From NCBI RefSeq assembly GCF_000060345.1, contig NC_008571.1:1240001-1304000 (forward strand): 64,000 bases of DNA, written 5' to 3'. Shown here piece by piece: positions 27,289 to 35,389 of the stretch. The stretch comes from Christiangramia forsetii KT0803. Its GTDB lineage: Bacteria > Bacteroidota > Bacteroidia > Flavobacteriales > Flavobacteriaceae. Each line of letters opens with the position of its first letter. Position 1 is the stretch's first letter. Under the pieces are notes generated by a model. It did no database searches and was not told the origin of the DNA. It saw nothing but the letters and a program-made list of their open reading frames with translations. The position numbers and the translations under genes were made by a program.

Positions 27289-28605
27289 ATGGCAGAATTA
27301 AAAAAATCTCTGGGTACTCTTCGCCTTACTTTTTATGGTGTAGGTACCATTGTTGGTGCTGGAATATATACTGTAATTGGTGCAGCCGCTGGACAGGCGG
27401 GAACAGACCTTTGGTTGAGTTTTATTTTTGCCGCCATTGCGGCCAGTGTCTCGGCAATGTCGTATGCAGAGCTGTCCTCTACCTATCCTAATGCCGGTGC
27501 AGAATTCATTTTTGTACGGAAAGCTTTTCCAAAAATCGACATTCCATCTTTTCTAACAGGTTGGACGATTGCATTTCACAGTTCGGCCACCATCGCCGCG
27601 GTGCTACTTGCTTTTTCAGGGTATTTCAATACGTTTTTTAACATCCCTTCCTTACTGGTTAGCTATGCTGTGCTACTGATTCTTGCATTGATAAGCATTA
27701 CGGGCATCAAAAAATCATCTACCGCCAATATCATTATGGTCAGTATTCAGCTATTGGGATTGTTTATTCTTATTGCGGTCGGACTTTTGGAAACAGGACC
27801 ACCAAAATCAGAATTTTTTAAAGTGGAGTCCTTTTCCGGCACCCTGGCAGCGACTGCTACCTTATTTTTTGTTTATACCGGCTTTGAGCATATGGCAGCA
27901 TTGGGTTCCGAGGTAAAAAATCCGGGCAAGACTATTCCGAGGGCATTTTTATTGACAATGGTGTTTACCACAATTATATACCTACTAATATCTTTTACGG
28001 TACTCAATATAAGTGACCCCGCAGAAATAGCAAAGGTAGATTCCCCATTGTCGCTGGCCGCTTCAAATTTAAATTCCTGGTTGCCCGTAGCCCTGGCAGT
28101 TGCGGCACTTTTTGCTACGGCTAATGCGGCTTTTAGTGGCATTATTTCCATTAGCAGGTTGCTTTTCGGTATGGCAAGCGTGGGCGAGCTTCCAAAATTT
28201 ATGACCAAGACCAATGCGCAGAAAGTACCCTGGGTAACTACACTGGTGGTTATGGCTGCGGTAGCGGCATTTTTATTATTGGGAGATATTAAAATTGTCG
28301 CAGGAATGTCCTCTTTAGGGGCGTTACTCGTTTTTGTAGCTGTGAATATTGCACTCATCGTTTTGCGTTATAAAGCACCTGACAAAGAAAGACCTTTTAA
28401 AGTTCCCCTTTCCATAGGGAAAGTACCTATCCTACCCATTTTGGCCATAATTATTAGCCTGTCTCTGGTAGTTCAGTTTAACTGGCAGGTGTATGTTGCT
28501 TTTGTGGGAGCAATTATAGTGGGCATCGTACTGGATTATTTTTTGGACAAAAAGTCAAAGAATGAGATAGATCCCGAAAAAGAAAAAGAACTGTTCAACC
28601 ATTAA
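27289..28605 (+). CDS. APC-family amino acid permease
   Basis: A 438-residue transporter with about 12 membrane helices. The helix-1 motif FYGVGTIVGAGIYTVIGAAAG and the YTGFEHMAALGSEVKNPGKTIPRA block in helix 6 and the following loop are characteristic of the APC superfamily (amino acid/polyamine transporters). Substrate is unknown. Its position inside a cation-transport operon, between two paralogous small proteins, suggests a stress-related uptake or exchange role. Confidence 0.88.
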   Translation: MAELKKSLGTLRLTFYGVGTIVGAGIYTVIGAAAGQAGTDLWLSFIFAAIAASVSAMSYAELSSTYPNAGAEFIFVRKAFPKIDIPSFLTGWTIAFHSSATIAAVLLAFSGYFNTFFNIPSLLVSYAVLLILALISITGIKKSSTANIIMVSIQLLGLFILIAVGLLETGPPKSEFFKVESFSGTLAATATLFFVYTGFEHMAALGSEVKNPGKTIPRAFLLTMVFTTIIYLLISFTVLNISDPAEIAKVDSPLSLAASNLNSWLPVALAVAALFATANAAFSGIISISRLLFGMASVGELPKFMTKTNAQKVPWVTTLVVMAAVAAFLLLGDIKIVAGMSSLGALLVFVAVNIALIVLRYKAPDKERPFKVPLSIGKVPILPILAIIISLSLVVQFNWQVYVAFVGAIIVGIVLDYFLDKKSKNEIDPEKEKELFNH

Positions 28606-28614
28606 AATGAAGCT

Positions 28615-28791
28615 ATGGAATGGACCTTTGAAGAATTTAAAACCAGTTTGGATGGCCTCCATCCTGCAGTGAAGGAAAAAGCCCTGGAAATTGCTAAAAG
28701 TCTGGTTATAGAAAAGAATTATACTAAGGGAAATGCCATAAAAGAAGGAATTATGAAAGCTGAAGAATGGTTTTACGATTTAGGCGGTTAA
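28615..28791 (+). CDS. Small helical protein, paralogue B
   Basis: A 58-residue protein starting MEWTFEEFKTSLDGLHP and ending MKAEEWFYDLGG. It is related to the protein at 27085 (shared ALxxAxxxxxxKNxxKxxAIxxGIxKAE). It begins 9 nt after the permease stop and is followed by a SpoIIAA-like gene. Similar short proteins ending in AEEW occur in proteobacterial stress islands, which suggests horizontal spread of the module. Function unknown. Confidence 0.65.
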   Translation: MEWTFEEFKTSLDGLHPAVKEKALEIAKSLVIEKNYTKGNAIKEGIMKAEEWFYDLGG

Positions 28792-28809
28792 TAATTAATA
28801 AAAATAGAT

Positions 28810-29166
28810 ATGTTACAAATTATTGAGATTTCAGGAGATAATATTATTGCAACCAGAGCATCGGGAGATTTAACCGAGATGGATATTGAGAAGGTACATC
28901 CCCTTATTCATGCTATTTTGGACAAAGGATTAAACGTACGCTGGTATTTTGAAATGGAGAATTTTACCGGCTGGGATTTTCCAGGCCTGTGGGAAGATCT
29001 AAAAATGGATACTGCCCATGCAAAAGATTATGAGAAAATCGCGATGGTGGGCAACAAAAAATGGCAGGACTGGATTACAAAATTCATGAAACCTTTTACC
29101 AATGCTGAAGTAAAATATTTTGACTTAGAGGAAAAGGAAATTGCCAAAAAGTGGATTAAACAATAA
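28810..29166 (+). CDS. SpoIIAA-like STAS-related protein
   Basis: A 118-residue SpoIIAA-like protein with the blocks VRWYFEMENFTGW, AMVGNKKWQDWI and YFDLEEKEIAKKWI. It is a divergent paralogue of the gene at 14251 and is complete. It lies 18 nt after small paralogue B and 57 nt before the universal stress protein gene, reinforcing a general stress theme. Molecular role unknown. Confidence 0.8.
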   Translation: MLQIIEISGDNIIATRASGDLTEMDIEKVHPLIHAILDKGLNVRWYFEMENFTGWDFPGLWEDLKMDTAHAKDYEKIAMVGNKKWQDWITKFMKPFTNAEVKYFDLEEKEIAKKWIKQ

Positions 29167-29223
29167 ACCTTTTATTTAAATAATTAATTGAAAAACTGAA
29201 TGTATAATTAAAATTAAAAAACC

Positions 29224-30045
29224 ATGAAAATAATAGTACCGATTGATTTTAGTCAAAGTTCCAAAATTGGAGTTGAGTATGCCGCAAAGGTGGCCGAATC
29301 TTTAAATTCAGAAATTATCTTTGTTCATGCCTATTCTGAAGGTTATCAATATGCCGGATATGGGGCTATAGTTTATCCGGTTCCCGACAATTTTAGTTCT
29401 TATCAGAAATTGTACAAAGAAAAAATGCTGGAATTTCTCGAAAATTTTCCACGTCTGGCGACAATAAAATATAAGAGTATGGTAGCCCCAGGAAGACCTT
29501 CAGATATAATTTATCAACTAGCAACAGAAGAAAAAGCCAGTTTGATAATTATGGGGACAGAAGGTGCAGGTGAGGTAGAAGGTTACCTCGCAGGAACTAC
29601 CAGTGAAAAAGTGAGCAAGGATGTACCCTGCCCTGTGCTGGTAGTACCGGAAGATTTAGAAACTTTTGATTTAAAAAGAGTTTGTCTGGCGCTGGATTCA
29701 GATAATCTGAAACCTGATAGGGAACTAAAGGTTCTGGCTAATCTATTAAAGGCATTTAACGCACGCCTTTTTATATTTCATTTTTCCAAAATTAAAGATG
29801 AAGTTATTAATGAACAGGAGATTAAAAACTATTATGAGGAGTTTTTTAATCTGCAGAATATTTCTGTTCATCTTTTTTCCGAAGGGAAAACCGAAGATAA
29901 AATAACCGGTTTTTTGAAAGATAATATCATAGATATTTTGGCGCTACTTTACAGGAAACATGACTTTATAGAAAAACTAACTGAACTGGGGCTGAGAAGG
30001 AAAATGATTTTCAAATCAGAAATTCCTGTACTTATTTTAAAATAA
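29224..30045 (+). CDS. Universal stress protein, tandem-domain type
   Basis: A 273-residue cytoplasmic protein made of two UspA folds. Domain 1 (residues 1-145) starts IIVPIDFSQSS and keeps the nucleotide-binding signature IIMGTEGAGEVEGYLAGTTS followed by CPVLVVP. Domain 2 starts near residue 150 (RVCLALDSDN) and lacks a clear ATP-binding signature. Two-domain Usp proteins are common in Flavobacteriia. It ends the long stress/transport gene run. Confidence 0.88.
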   Translation: MKIIVPIDFSQSSKIGVEYAAKVAESLNSEIIFVHAYSEGYQYAGYGAIVYPVPDNFSSYQKLYKEKMLEFLENFPRLATIKYKSMVAPGRPSDIIYQLATEEKASLIIMGTEGAGEVEGYLAGTTSEKVSKDVPCPVLVVPEDLETFDLKRVCLALDSDNLKPDRELKVLANLLKAFNARLFIFHFSKIKDEVINEQEIKNYYEEFFNLQNISVHLFSEGKTEDKITGFLKDNIIDILALLYRKHDFIEKLTELGLRRKMIFKSEIPVLILK

Positions 30046-30304
30046 TGGTAGTGCCCGCTTTTAATGAATTATATCAGATTTTATAAGTCCTATGAAGTTA
30101 TTTTCTGGAAATTAAACAAATTTCCAAAAGGGCATGTTTTTAGAAAAACTAGGCAGCTGTTGTTACATTATAACTCTGCCATTCGGCTTTAAGTCATAAG
30201 TGCTTTTTTCACACCGTATTTGCCAATGTTGGCGTAGCTTTATAGGCCGTCCTAAAAGCAATCCGTTTACAGAAAATGGATTGGAAATAGTATAACAAAA
30301 TGTA

Positions 30305-30472
30305 ATGTCCCAAAATAGAAGAAATAGAAGAAAGAAAAAAGTTCAGAAACCATCTAAGAACAAAATCACAAAAAAAGATAAGGTGAAGGGGATTATCGCG
30401 CTTGTCCTTCTGATCATAGCTGCTTTTCTGCTTTACTTTTTTGTGTTAAAAGGGAATATCCATAAACATTAA
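30305..30472 (+). CDS. Short basic single-helix membrane protein, 55 aa
   Basis: Begins MSQNRRNRRKKKVQ, continues with more Lys, then a hydrophobic helix GIIALVLLIIAAFLLYFFVL. It looks like a tail-anchored or single-span peptide with a strongly positive cytoplasmic side. The 259 nt before it hold no gene I can support. It precedes the asparaginase-like gene by 20 nt. Function unknown. Confidence 0.5.
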   Translation: MSQNRRNRRKKKVQKPSKNKITKKDKVKGIIALVLLIIAAFLLYFFVLKGNIHKH

Positions 30473-30492
30473 TTTCTATAAAAAATAAAATT

Positions 30493-30984
30493 ATGATACA
30501 TATTATTACAACAGGAGGAACCATTGAAGGCTTGGATTATGAAAACCCAGAAAATAAAACAGAGCAAAGCGAAATAGCGATTAGAGAATTTCTTGACCTG
30601 GCCAATGTCTCGTTTCCCTATATTATCGAAAGGGCATTTTCTAAGGATAGCCGATCAATTACCGATGAAGACAGGAATTTTTTGTTAAAAAAAATAAAAG
30701 CTTCCAATGCAGAAAAAATTTTAATAACCCATGGGACTTTTACTATGGAAGATACCGCGACTTATTTTGGAAAGGAAGAACTTAAAAAGACTATCGTCCT
30801 TGTCGGCTCCTTTATTTTAGGATCATCTGCAAACACCGATGCTTCATTCAATTTAGGCTATGCAATCTGCGCTTTACAATTTTTAAAACCTGATGTTTAT
30901 GTGGTTATGAATGGCAGGATTTTTCATTGGAGCAATGTTACCAAAAATCTGGAATCAAACAAGTTTGAGCCTAAAAATGAATAA
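30493..30984 (+). CDS. Short asparaginase-like protein lacking a catalytic Asp
   Basis: A 163-residue, single-domain member of the asparaginase superfamily. The first catalytic Thr block is present (TTGGTIEG). The second block reads THGTFTMEDTA, where the family has THGTDT; the Asp of the catalytic Thr-Asp pair is replaced by Phe. The C-terminal domain of full-length asparaginases (about 330 residues) is absent, as in other short members ending MNGRIFHW. Normal asparagine hydrolysis is therefore doubtful; a binding or altered-substrate role is possible. Confidence 0.75.
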   Translation: MIHIITTGGTIEGLDYENPENKTEQSEIAIREFLDLANVSFPYIIERAFSKDSRSITDEDRNFLLKKIKASNAEKILITHGTFTMEDTATYFGKEELKKTIVLVGSFILGSSANTDASFNLGYAICALQFLKPDVYVVMNGRIFHWSNVTKNLESNKFEPKNE

Positions 30985-30986
30985 AA

Positions 30987-31274
30987 ATGTTCGGCACCTC
31001 AATACATTGGACCACCTTTTTTTACCTGCTGATAGATACTTTTATTGTAGTTATTGCTACCATTGCAAACATTAATCTTAAGCACCTTAGTTTCCACAGA
31101 TATATAATTCTCGGCCTCCTGTACATCGCTTACAATGCCACCGGGGGATTTTTGCCTATTGAAAATTTAACCGATCCACTTATTCTCCAGTACATTATTA
31201 CTTATGGGGTTGCCATTGCATTATGCCTATATATGATTTATTACCTGTTCAAAGATTATGATATTATTTTATAA
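30987..31274 (+). CDS. Three-helix small membrane protein, 95 aa
   Basis: Begins 2 nt after the asparaginase-like stop, so probably co-translated. It has three hydrophobic helices (FYLLIDTFIVVIATIA, YIILGLLYIAYNATGGF, YIITYGVAIALCLYMIYYLF) and no recognisable motif. Its last 19 nt overlap the end of the convergent truncated phoX fragment. Function unknown. Confidence 0.55.
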   Translation: MFGTSIHWTTFFYLLIDTFIVVIATIANINLKHLSFHRYIILGLLYIAYNATGGFLPIENLTDPLILQYIITYGVAIALCLYMIYYLFKDYDIIL

Positions 31275-31462
31275 GAAAATCCAGGGGGTAAGCTTAAATA
31301 ATCATTTGGATCGGGTATAATACCTTCCACAGCCTCTTGTTTACAAAATAGTTCTTCTGTATTACAGCTAGATAAAATTGAAAAACCTAAAGATGCCAGC
31401 ACGGCATTTTTAATAAAGTTTCTTCTATTTGTTGTGGAAATAGATGTTTCAATTTTATTCAT
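31256..31462 (-). pseudogene. N-terminal fragment of a PhoX-type (DUF839) Tat-exported phosphatase
   Basis: A 68-residue piece beginning with a twin-arginine signal (TTNRRNFIKNAVLASLGFSIL) and a lipobox-like SSC, then DYLSLPPGFSYKIIS, the typical beginning of PhoX-like phosphatases of roughly 450 residues or more. It then stops at 31256, where the + strand operon from the left ends. The rest of the gene is not in the window. This looks like a junction between native DNA on the right and the metal/stress island on the left. Confidence 0.65.
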
Positions 31463-31466
31463 ACTT

Positions 31467-32054
31467 CTAAAATTTGTATTTAAAGCCGATCAAATGATTC
31501 CCTTCAAAATTATCATAAGTTAATTCCATGTGCTCCTGTTGATACTCTGTCGTGAAGACTAAGTTGCTTCCCAAACCAATTGCTGTTCCGGCAAGAACAT
31601 CCAGGATATCATGTTTCTTGGAATCTATACGACTTGCGGCTGTAAATCCCGCAAGAGCATAGGCAGGTATACTATATTTAAAACCATATCTTCTATGTAT
31701 ATATCCTGCACTATGAAAAACGGTAGAGGTATGTCCTGATGGGAAAGAATTATCATTACTCATATCTGGTCTTTGCTTATTTACCCCTAATTTTAAACCA
31801 AATGTGACTGCTTCTGTAAGTAATAGCCCCTTTGTAAATTGCCAGGCTCCTTCATTATCCCCCTTAATCAAGCTGGTTCCTAAAGTCGCAACAGGTAAAG
31901 CAATCAATATTACGTCACCTATTTTTTGTACTGTGCCAACTTGTGGAATGGTCTCACTTGTATCCTGAGCATAAGAAAACTGAGCAAATAGAAGACAGCA
32001 AACGATGATTACTGTCCAAAATGAAGATTTGAAATTTTGCAAATAGATAAGCAT
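31467..32054 (-). CDS. PAP2-family phosphatase (exported)
   Basis: A 195-residue protein with an N-terminal signal-like helix (SSFWTVIIVCCLLFAQFSYAQ) and the three PAP2 acid-phosphatase motifs: KLGVNKQRP, SFPSGHTST and SRIDSKKHDILDVLAG. It probably removes phosphate from lipid phosphates (lipid A, undecaprenyl-PP or phosphatidate) on the periplasmic side. Its promoter carries four phased repeats of the cluster's operator (32133-32172). Confidence 0.88.
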   Translation of the reverse strand: MLIYLQNFKSSFWTVIIVCCLLFAQFSYAQDTSETIPQVGTVQKIGDVILIALPVATLGTSLIKGDNEGAWQFTKGLLLTEAVTFGLKLGVNKQRPDMSNDNSFPSGHTSTVFHSAGYIHRRYGFKYSIPAYALAGFTAASRIDSKKHDILDVLAGTAIGLGSNLVFTTEYQQEHMELTYDNFEGNHLIGFKYKF

Positions 32055-32115
32055 TAATTAGTAAAATTTAGATTTGAGTAAATGTTATCTATAGGCTTTT
32101 GATTTTCTCTGATAG

Positions 32116-32172
32116 CAAAGATGAACGAAAAGTCTTTTGAGAATCTAAAGAGATTCTAAAGGAAATCTAAAG
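32116..32172 (-). promoter_or_regulatory. Phased operator (site A) and -7 box for the PAP2 gene
   Basis: On the + strand: CAAAGATG (32116-32123, complement CATCTTTG, one mismatch to TAnnTTTG), 9 nt, then TCTTTTG (32133), TCTAAAG (32144), TCTAAAG (32155) and TCTAAAG (32166). The four heptamers are exactly 11 bp apart. On the coding strand this reads CTTTAGA repeats leading into the -7 box, a class II activator layout for an OmpR-type regulator. Confidence 0.75.
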
Positions 32173-32174
32173 TC

Positions 32175-33830
32175 TTAATTATTGTAAAAAATCGTCCATT
32201 TAGGATACTCCTTTTTTTGATCAAACGCATTTCTCAAGAATTGGATATTTTCGTTTAATTCCGATTTATTCCGAACTAAAAGAAAAGTATGTCGGGCTTT
32301 GGATAACTGTTTAAGATTAGCTATTACATCAGGAGTATTCACATCCCATAATTGTTTCCTCCAATCCTCATTATTCTGAAATTGAACTTCCCTATCTGTT
32401 GTTCTATGAGTGGATTGTAGTGTGATATATTCAGCATTAGAATAAAATGGAATAGAAGTAAGTAAATAGTCGTAAACCAAGATGGTTTTATCCTTCTCTT
32501 TTGAAATAGTATTGATGAAATTTGCCATATGTCGGGTAGAGTTAATTAATGGGCTATTTGTTTTTAAAATAGTGCTGGAAATTAAAAGTACAGCACCACT
32601 AAAAATAGCCCCAACTACTGCCGGTTTATATTTTTTATCATTTTCTATGAAATAGTGAACAGCGAAAGAAAATATAGTTACTAAAAAGGAGGTGATAATT
32701 GCTGAAGTATGAATATTAATAAACTCAAATTCAGAAAACCAGCAAATAAGAAGACCAATAAATAGTATGGTCAAAATTATCAAGTAAACCAGGCTTATGC
32801 ATTTCTTACTTTCCTTGTCCAGGCTCTCTAATTGTTTGGCTATATAAATAACCATCATCCAAAATACAGGAAGGATATATAATATAAGCTTGGTACGAAA
32901 TACTGAGAAAAGTAGAATTAACAGGCTACTGGATATCAATAAAACCAGAGATTGATTTTTTGTCTTATAAAGAGATTTCAGTTTAAATTTAAAAGTAGGA
33001 ATACTTCCAACTAGCCAGGGGAGAAGTAAACCAAATATTATGGGAATAAAATACCAGAAAGGTTTAGCTCTTTCACTAAAAGAACTACCAGTCATTCTTC
33101 CCGCAATTTGTTTTTCAATAAAATAGTCCCAGAGCTTTGGATTTTCAACCACTAAAAGTAAAAACCAACTTGCTCCTATAGTTAAGCATATTAAAACACC
33201 AAATACATGATGTGTATTGATCTTAAAACCAGATTTACATATGATTTTATAGGTGAAGATATATACCAGAACAAATAAGAGTGCAACCGGACCTTTAGTC
33301 AAAAGTGACAACCCAAGTAGTATATAGAACAGATAGAGAAAAGGTAACTTTTTATTGCTGATGTAATACTGCCAGCTAAAAATAGCTGCCATGATAAAGG
33401 TGGTTAAATATGCATCTGTAGTAAGGTTTCGACTTGATATAAGAACAATAGGCATGGAGAAATAAATCAATCCGGAGAGAAAAGCAATTTTTCTACTTCT
33501 AAATAGTAAATGAGCTAAACCATAAATTAGAAGAAGCTGAATTACAATAGCAACTTGAAGAAAAAATCTAGCGCCAAATTCATTGATACCAAATATTTTA
33601 TAGCCCAAAGAGGTAATATAATAGGTAATAGGTGGCTTATGAAAATGAAAAATCCCTAAAAGTTGTGGATTTAGATAGTCACCTGAAAGAAACATTTCAC
33701 GACTGATTTCAGCATATCTGGCTTCACTACTTTCCGCAAGACCATAAGAACCTAAACCAATGATGAGACAAATAAATGCAAGACAAATAAATAATAGATA
33801 AAAGCGGTCAGTAGTATTTTTTAGGGTCAC
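32175..33830 (-). CDS. GT39-family (ArnT-like) membrane glycosyltransferase
   Basis: A 551-residue protein with about a dozen membrane helices. The N-terminal periplasmic loop AEISREMFLSGDYLNPQL followed by HFHKPPITYY matches the catalytic first loop of ArnT/PMT-type transferases, which use polyprenyl-phosphate sugars as donors. The soluble C-terminal part (residues about 420-550) is periplasmic. With the GT2 and LAB_N genes it probably adds a sugar to an envelope lipid such as lipid A. It has its own phased operator upstream (33867-33906). Confidence 0.85.
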   Translation of the reverse strand: MTLKNTTDRFYLLFICLAFICLIIGLGSYGLAESSEARYAEISREMFLSGDYLNPQLLGIFHFHKPPITYYITSLGYKIFGINEFGARFFLQVAIVIQLLLIYGLAHLLFRSRKIAFLSGLIYFSMPIVLISSRNLTTDAYLTTFIMAAIFSWQYYISNKKLPFLYLFYILLGLSLLTKGPVALLFVLVYIFTYKIICKSGFKINTHHVFGVLICLTIGASWFLLLVVENPKLWDYFIEKQIAGRMTGSSFSERAKPFWYFIPIIFGLLLPWLVGSIPTFKFKLKSLYKTKNQSLVLLISSSLLILLFSVFRTKLILYILPVFWMMVIYIAKQLESLDKESKKCISLVYLIILTILFIGLLICWFSEFEFINIHTSAIITSFLVTIFSFAVHYFIENDKKYKPAVVGAIFSGAVLLISSTILKTNSPLINSTRHMANFINTISKEKDKTILVYDYLLTSIPFYSNAEYITLQSTHRTTDREVQFQNNEDWRKQLWDVNTPDVIANLKQLSKARHTFLLVRNKSELNENIQFLRNAFDQKKEYPKWTIFYNN

Positions 33831-33849
33831 TCTTTGTAGTTTATTGCTA

Positions 33850-33906
33850 CAAAAGTGGAACTGAAATCTTTTGAAAATTTAAACGAAATCTAAAGCAAAC
33901 CTAAAG
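33850..33906 (-). promoter_or_regulatory. Phased operator (site B) and -7 box for the GT39 gene
   Basis: CAAAAGTG (33850-33857, complement CACTTTTG), 9 nt, then TCTTTTG (33867), TTTAAAC (33878), TCTAAAG (33889) and CCTAAAG (33900), all 11 bp apart. The number, spacing and 9-nt offset are the same as at site A. Confidence 0.75.
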
Positions 33907-34530
33907 GATCTTAGATTCGGTTTTAAGGATCAAAATATTTCGAACGTATAGAAAAATGCCTAATGAATGACCTAAAAGTAACACAGGATCTTTCCTAAAT
34001 ATTGCATAAATAAGAATCATTAAAGAACCAAATAAGCTTAGGAACCAAAAACCCAAAGGCAGGGAAGAAACTTTCCGCTTTTCAGAATAAAACCATTGAT
34101 AAACAAAGCGCAAAGTAAAAATCACTTGAGCTATAATACCTAATAACAAAAGCCAAAGCGGAATGTTATCATTCTGAAATAATTTAGCGCGATCATAAAC
34201 ATGGTTATTATAGCCAATATAAAGAATGATAAATGGAAAAATATATAAAAACCAACGCAGCATTTTCGGGAATTTCAGCCATTGATTTTGCAGATGCATA
34301 TTGCGTATGTAAATGAAATAGGTCAGTATTTGGCCCAGCATGATGGCAAAATCATTGCGTAAATAACCATACATGAATAATAGAAAAGAAGCTATCAAAC
34401 TCAGTTGCCAGAATAATACGGGGGTAAGCACCTTCTTTTGTTTTTCAGAAATTATCCATTGTAAAATAGAACGACCTGAAAATAATAATTGAGCAGAAAA
34501 ACCAATAGTATAAATTAACCAACTACTCAT
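33901..34530 (-). CDS. Lipid A disaccharide synthase N-terminal-like (LAB_N) membrane protein
   Basis: A 209-residue protein with two repeats of the LAB_N fold: YTIGFSAQLLFSGRSILQWIISEKQKK at the N-terminus and GIIAQVIFTLRFVYQWFYSEKRK in the second half, each followed by GYLRNDFAIMLGQ- or AIFRKDPVLLLGH-type helices. LAB_N proteins lie beside ArnC-like GT2 enzymes and may act in flipping or handling lipid-linked sugars. Its start overlaps the GT2 stop by 4 nt (ATGA), so it is translationally coupled to the GT2 gene. Confidence 0.85.
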   Translation of the reverse strand: MSSWLIYTIGFSAQLLFSGRSILQWIISEKQKKVLTPVLFWQLSLIASFLLFMYGYLRNDFAIMLGQILTYFIYIRNMHLQNQWLKFPKMLRWFLYIFPFIILYIGYNNHVYDRAKLFQNDNIPLWLLLLGIIAQVIFTLRFVYQWFYSEKRKVSSLPLGFWFLSLFGSLMILIYAIFRKDPVLLLGHSLGIFLYVRNILILKTESKIL

Positions 34531-35240
34531 GCTTTGTCTGCTATCTTATAATTGATATATTTTTTCTTCATCCATATATAGGCAATGCAATCTGCTAAAG
34601 GACCAAGCAGACGATTCCAGACACCAAATTTGCCTTTACCCGCAATCCTTGGAAAATGTTGCACTGGCACCTGTTTTACCGTTCCATTTTGAAGCAGAAT
34701 CATTGCTGGTAAAAAGCGGTGTAAGCCTTGAAACATGGGGATACGTTTAGCATAATCAGCTTTTATGATCTTGAGCGGGCACCCGGTATCATCCATCCCG
34801 TCCTGAGTAAAGCTTCTACGAATACCGTTGGCTATTTTAGAGGACATATTTTTTATTAAACTATCTTTTCTGTTGGAGCGTACTCCTGTTACTAGGTCAT
34901 AATCATCAATATATTCCAATAAAAGATTAAAGTCTTTTGGACTCGTTTGAAGATCTGAATCAATATATCCAACGAGCGAACTTTCAGCATGATCAAAACC
35001 TGCCTTAATAGCAGTGCTCAATCCATAATTCTTATCAAAATTGAGATAATTGAAAGTTTTGTTCTGGGTACATATTTGCTTAATAATCTGCAAGCTTGAA
35101 TCTTTTGAACCATCATTTACAAATAAAACGGTGATTTTGAGCTTACATTGATCGATGTAGGACTGCAATTCTTTTTCTACTCTGGTCAGATTTTTTTCTT
35201 CGTTGTAAACAGGTACAATTATGGTGAGTGTATTTGGCAT
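34527..35240 (-). CDS. GT2-family glycosyltransferase (polyprenyl-phosphate sugar synthase type)
   Basis: A 237-residue GT-A-fold enzyme: VPVYNEEKNL, FVNDGSKDSS and the DxD-type YIDSDLQTSP are all present, and the downstream LHRFLPAM and GVWNRL blocks match dolichyl/undecaprenyl-phosphate mannosyltransferase- or ArnC-like proteins. Unlike GtrB or ArnC it has no C-terminal membrane helices. It likely makes the lipid-linked sugar donor for the GT39 enzyme. First gene of a two-gene unit with LAB_N; phased operator upstream (35287). Confidence 0.87.
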   Translation of the reverse strand: MPNTLTIIVPVYNEEKNLTRVEKELQSYIDQCKLKITVLFVNDGSKDSSLQIIKQICTQNKTFNYLNFDKNYGLSTAIKAGFDHAESSLVGYIDSDLQTSPKDFNLLLEYIDDYDLVTGVRSNRKDSLIKNMSSKIANGIRRSFTQDGMDDTGCPLKIIKADYAKRIPMFQGLHRFLPAMILLQNGTVKQVPVQHFPRIAGKGKFGVWNRLLGPLADCIAYIWMKKKYINYKIADKA

Positions 35241-35269
35241 TCTTAGGCAGGAATTGTTAGCTTAATTTG

Positions 35270-35304
35270 CAATACTACGTTGTAAATCTAAAGTAATTTT
35301 TAAG
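35270..35304 (-). promoter_or_regulatory. Phased operator (site C) and -7 box for the GT2 gene
   Basis: CAATACTA (35270-35277, complement TAGTATTG, one mismatch to the consensus), 9 nt, TCTAAAG (35287-35293) and TTTTAAG (35298-35304), 11 bp apart. The same DNA could also influence the divergent epimerase gene at 35390. Confidence 0.65.
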
Positions 35305-35389
35305 TTTTACTGTTTTCACAACTATTGTTATAAAGCCTTGTGATAAAGGCTTTTTCTTCATTAATTTGAAGTAATTCAAATGAATATAA

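Noticed and set aside
30046-30304. Possible tRNA, integron site or small RNA in the gap before the 55-residue ORF
   Set aside because: No cloverleaf, no paired core sites and no convincing hairpin with a T-run could be found.
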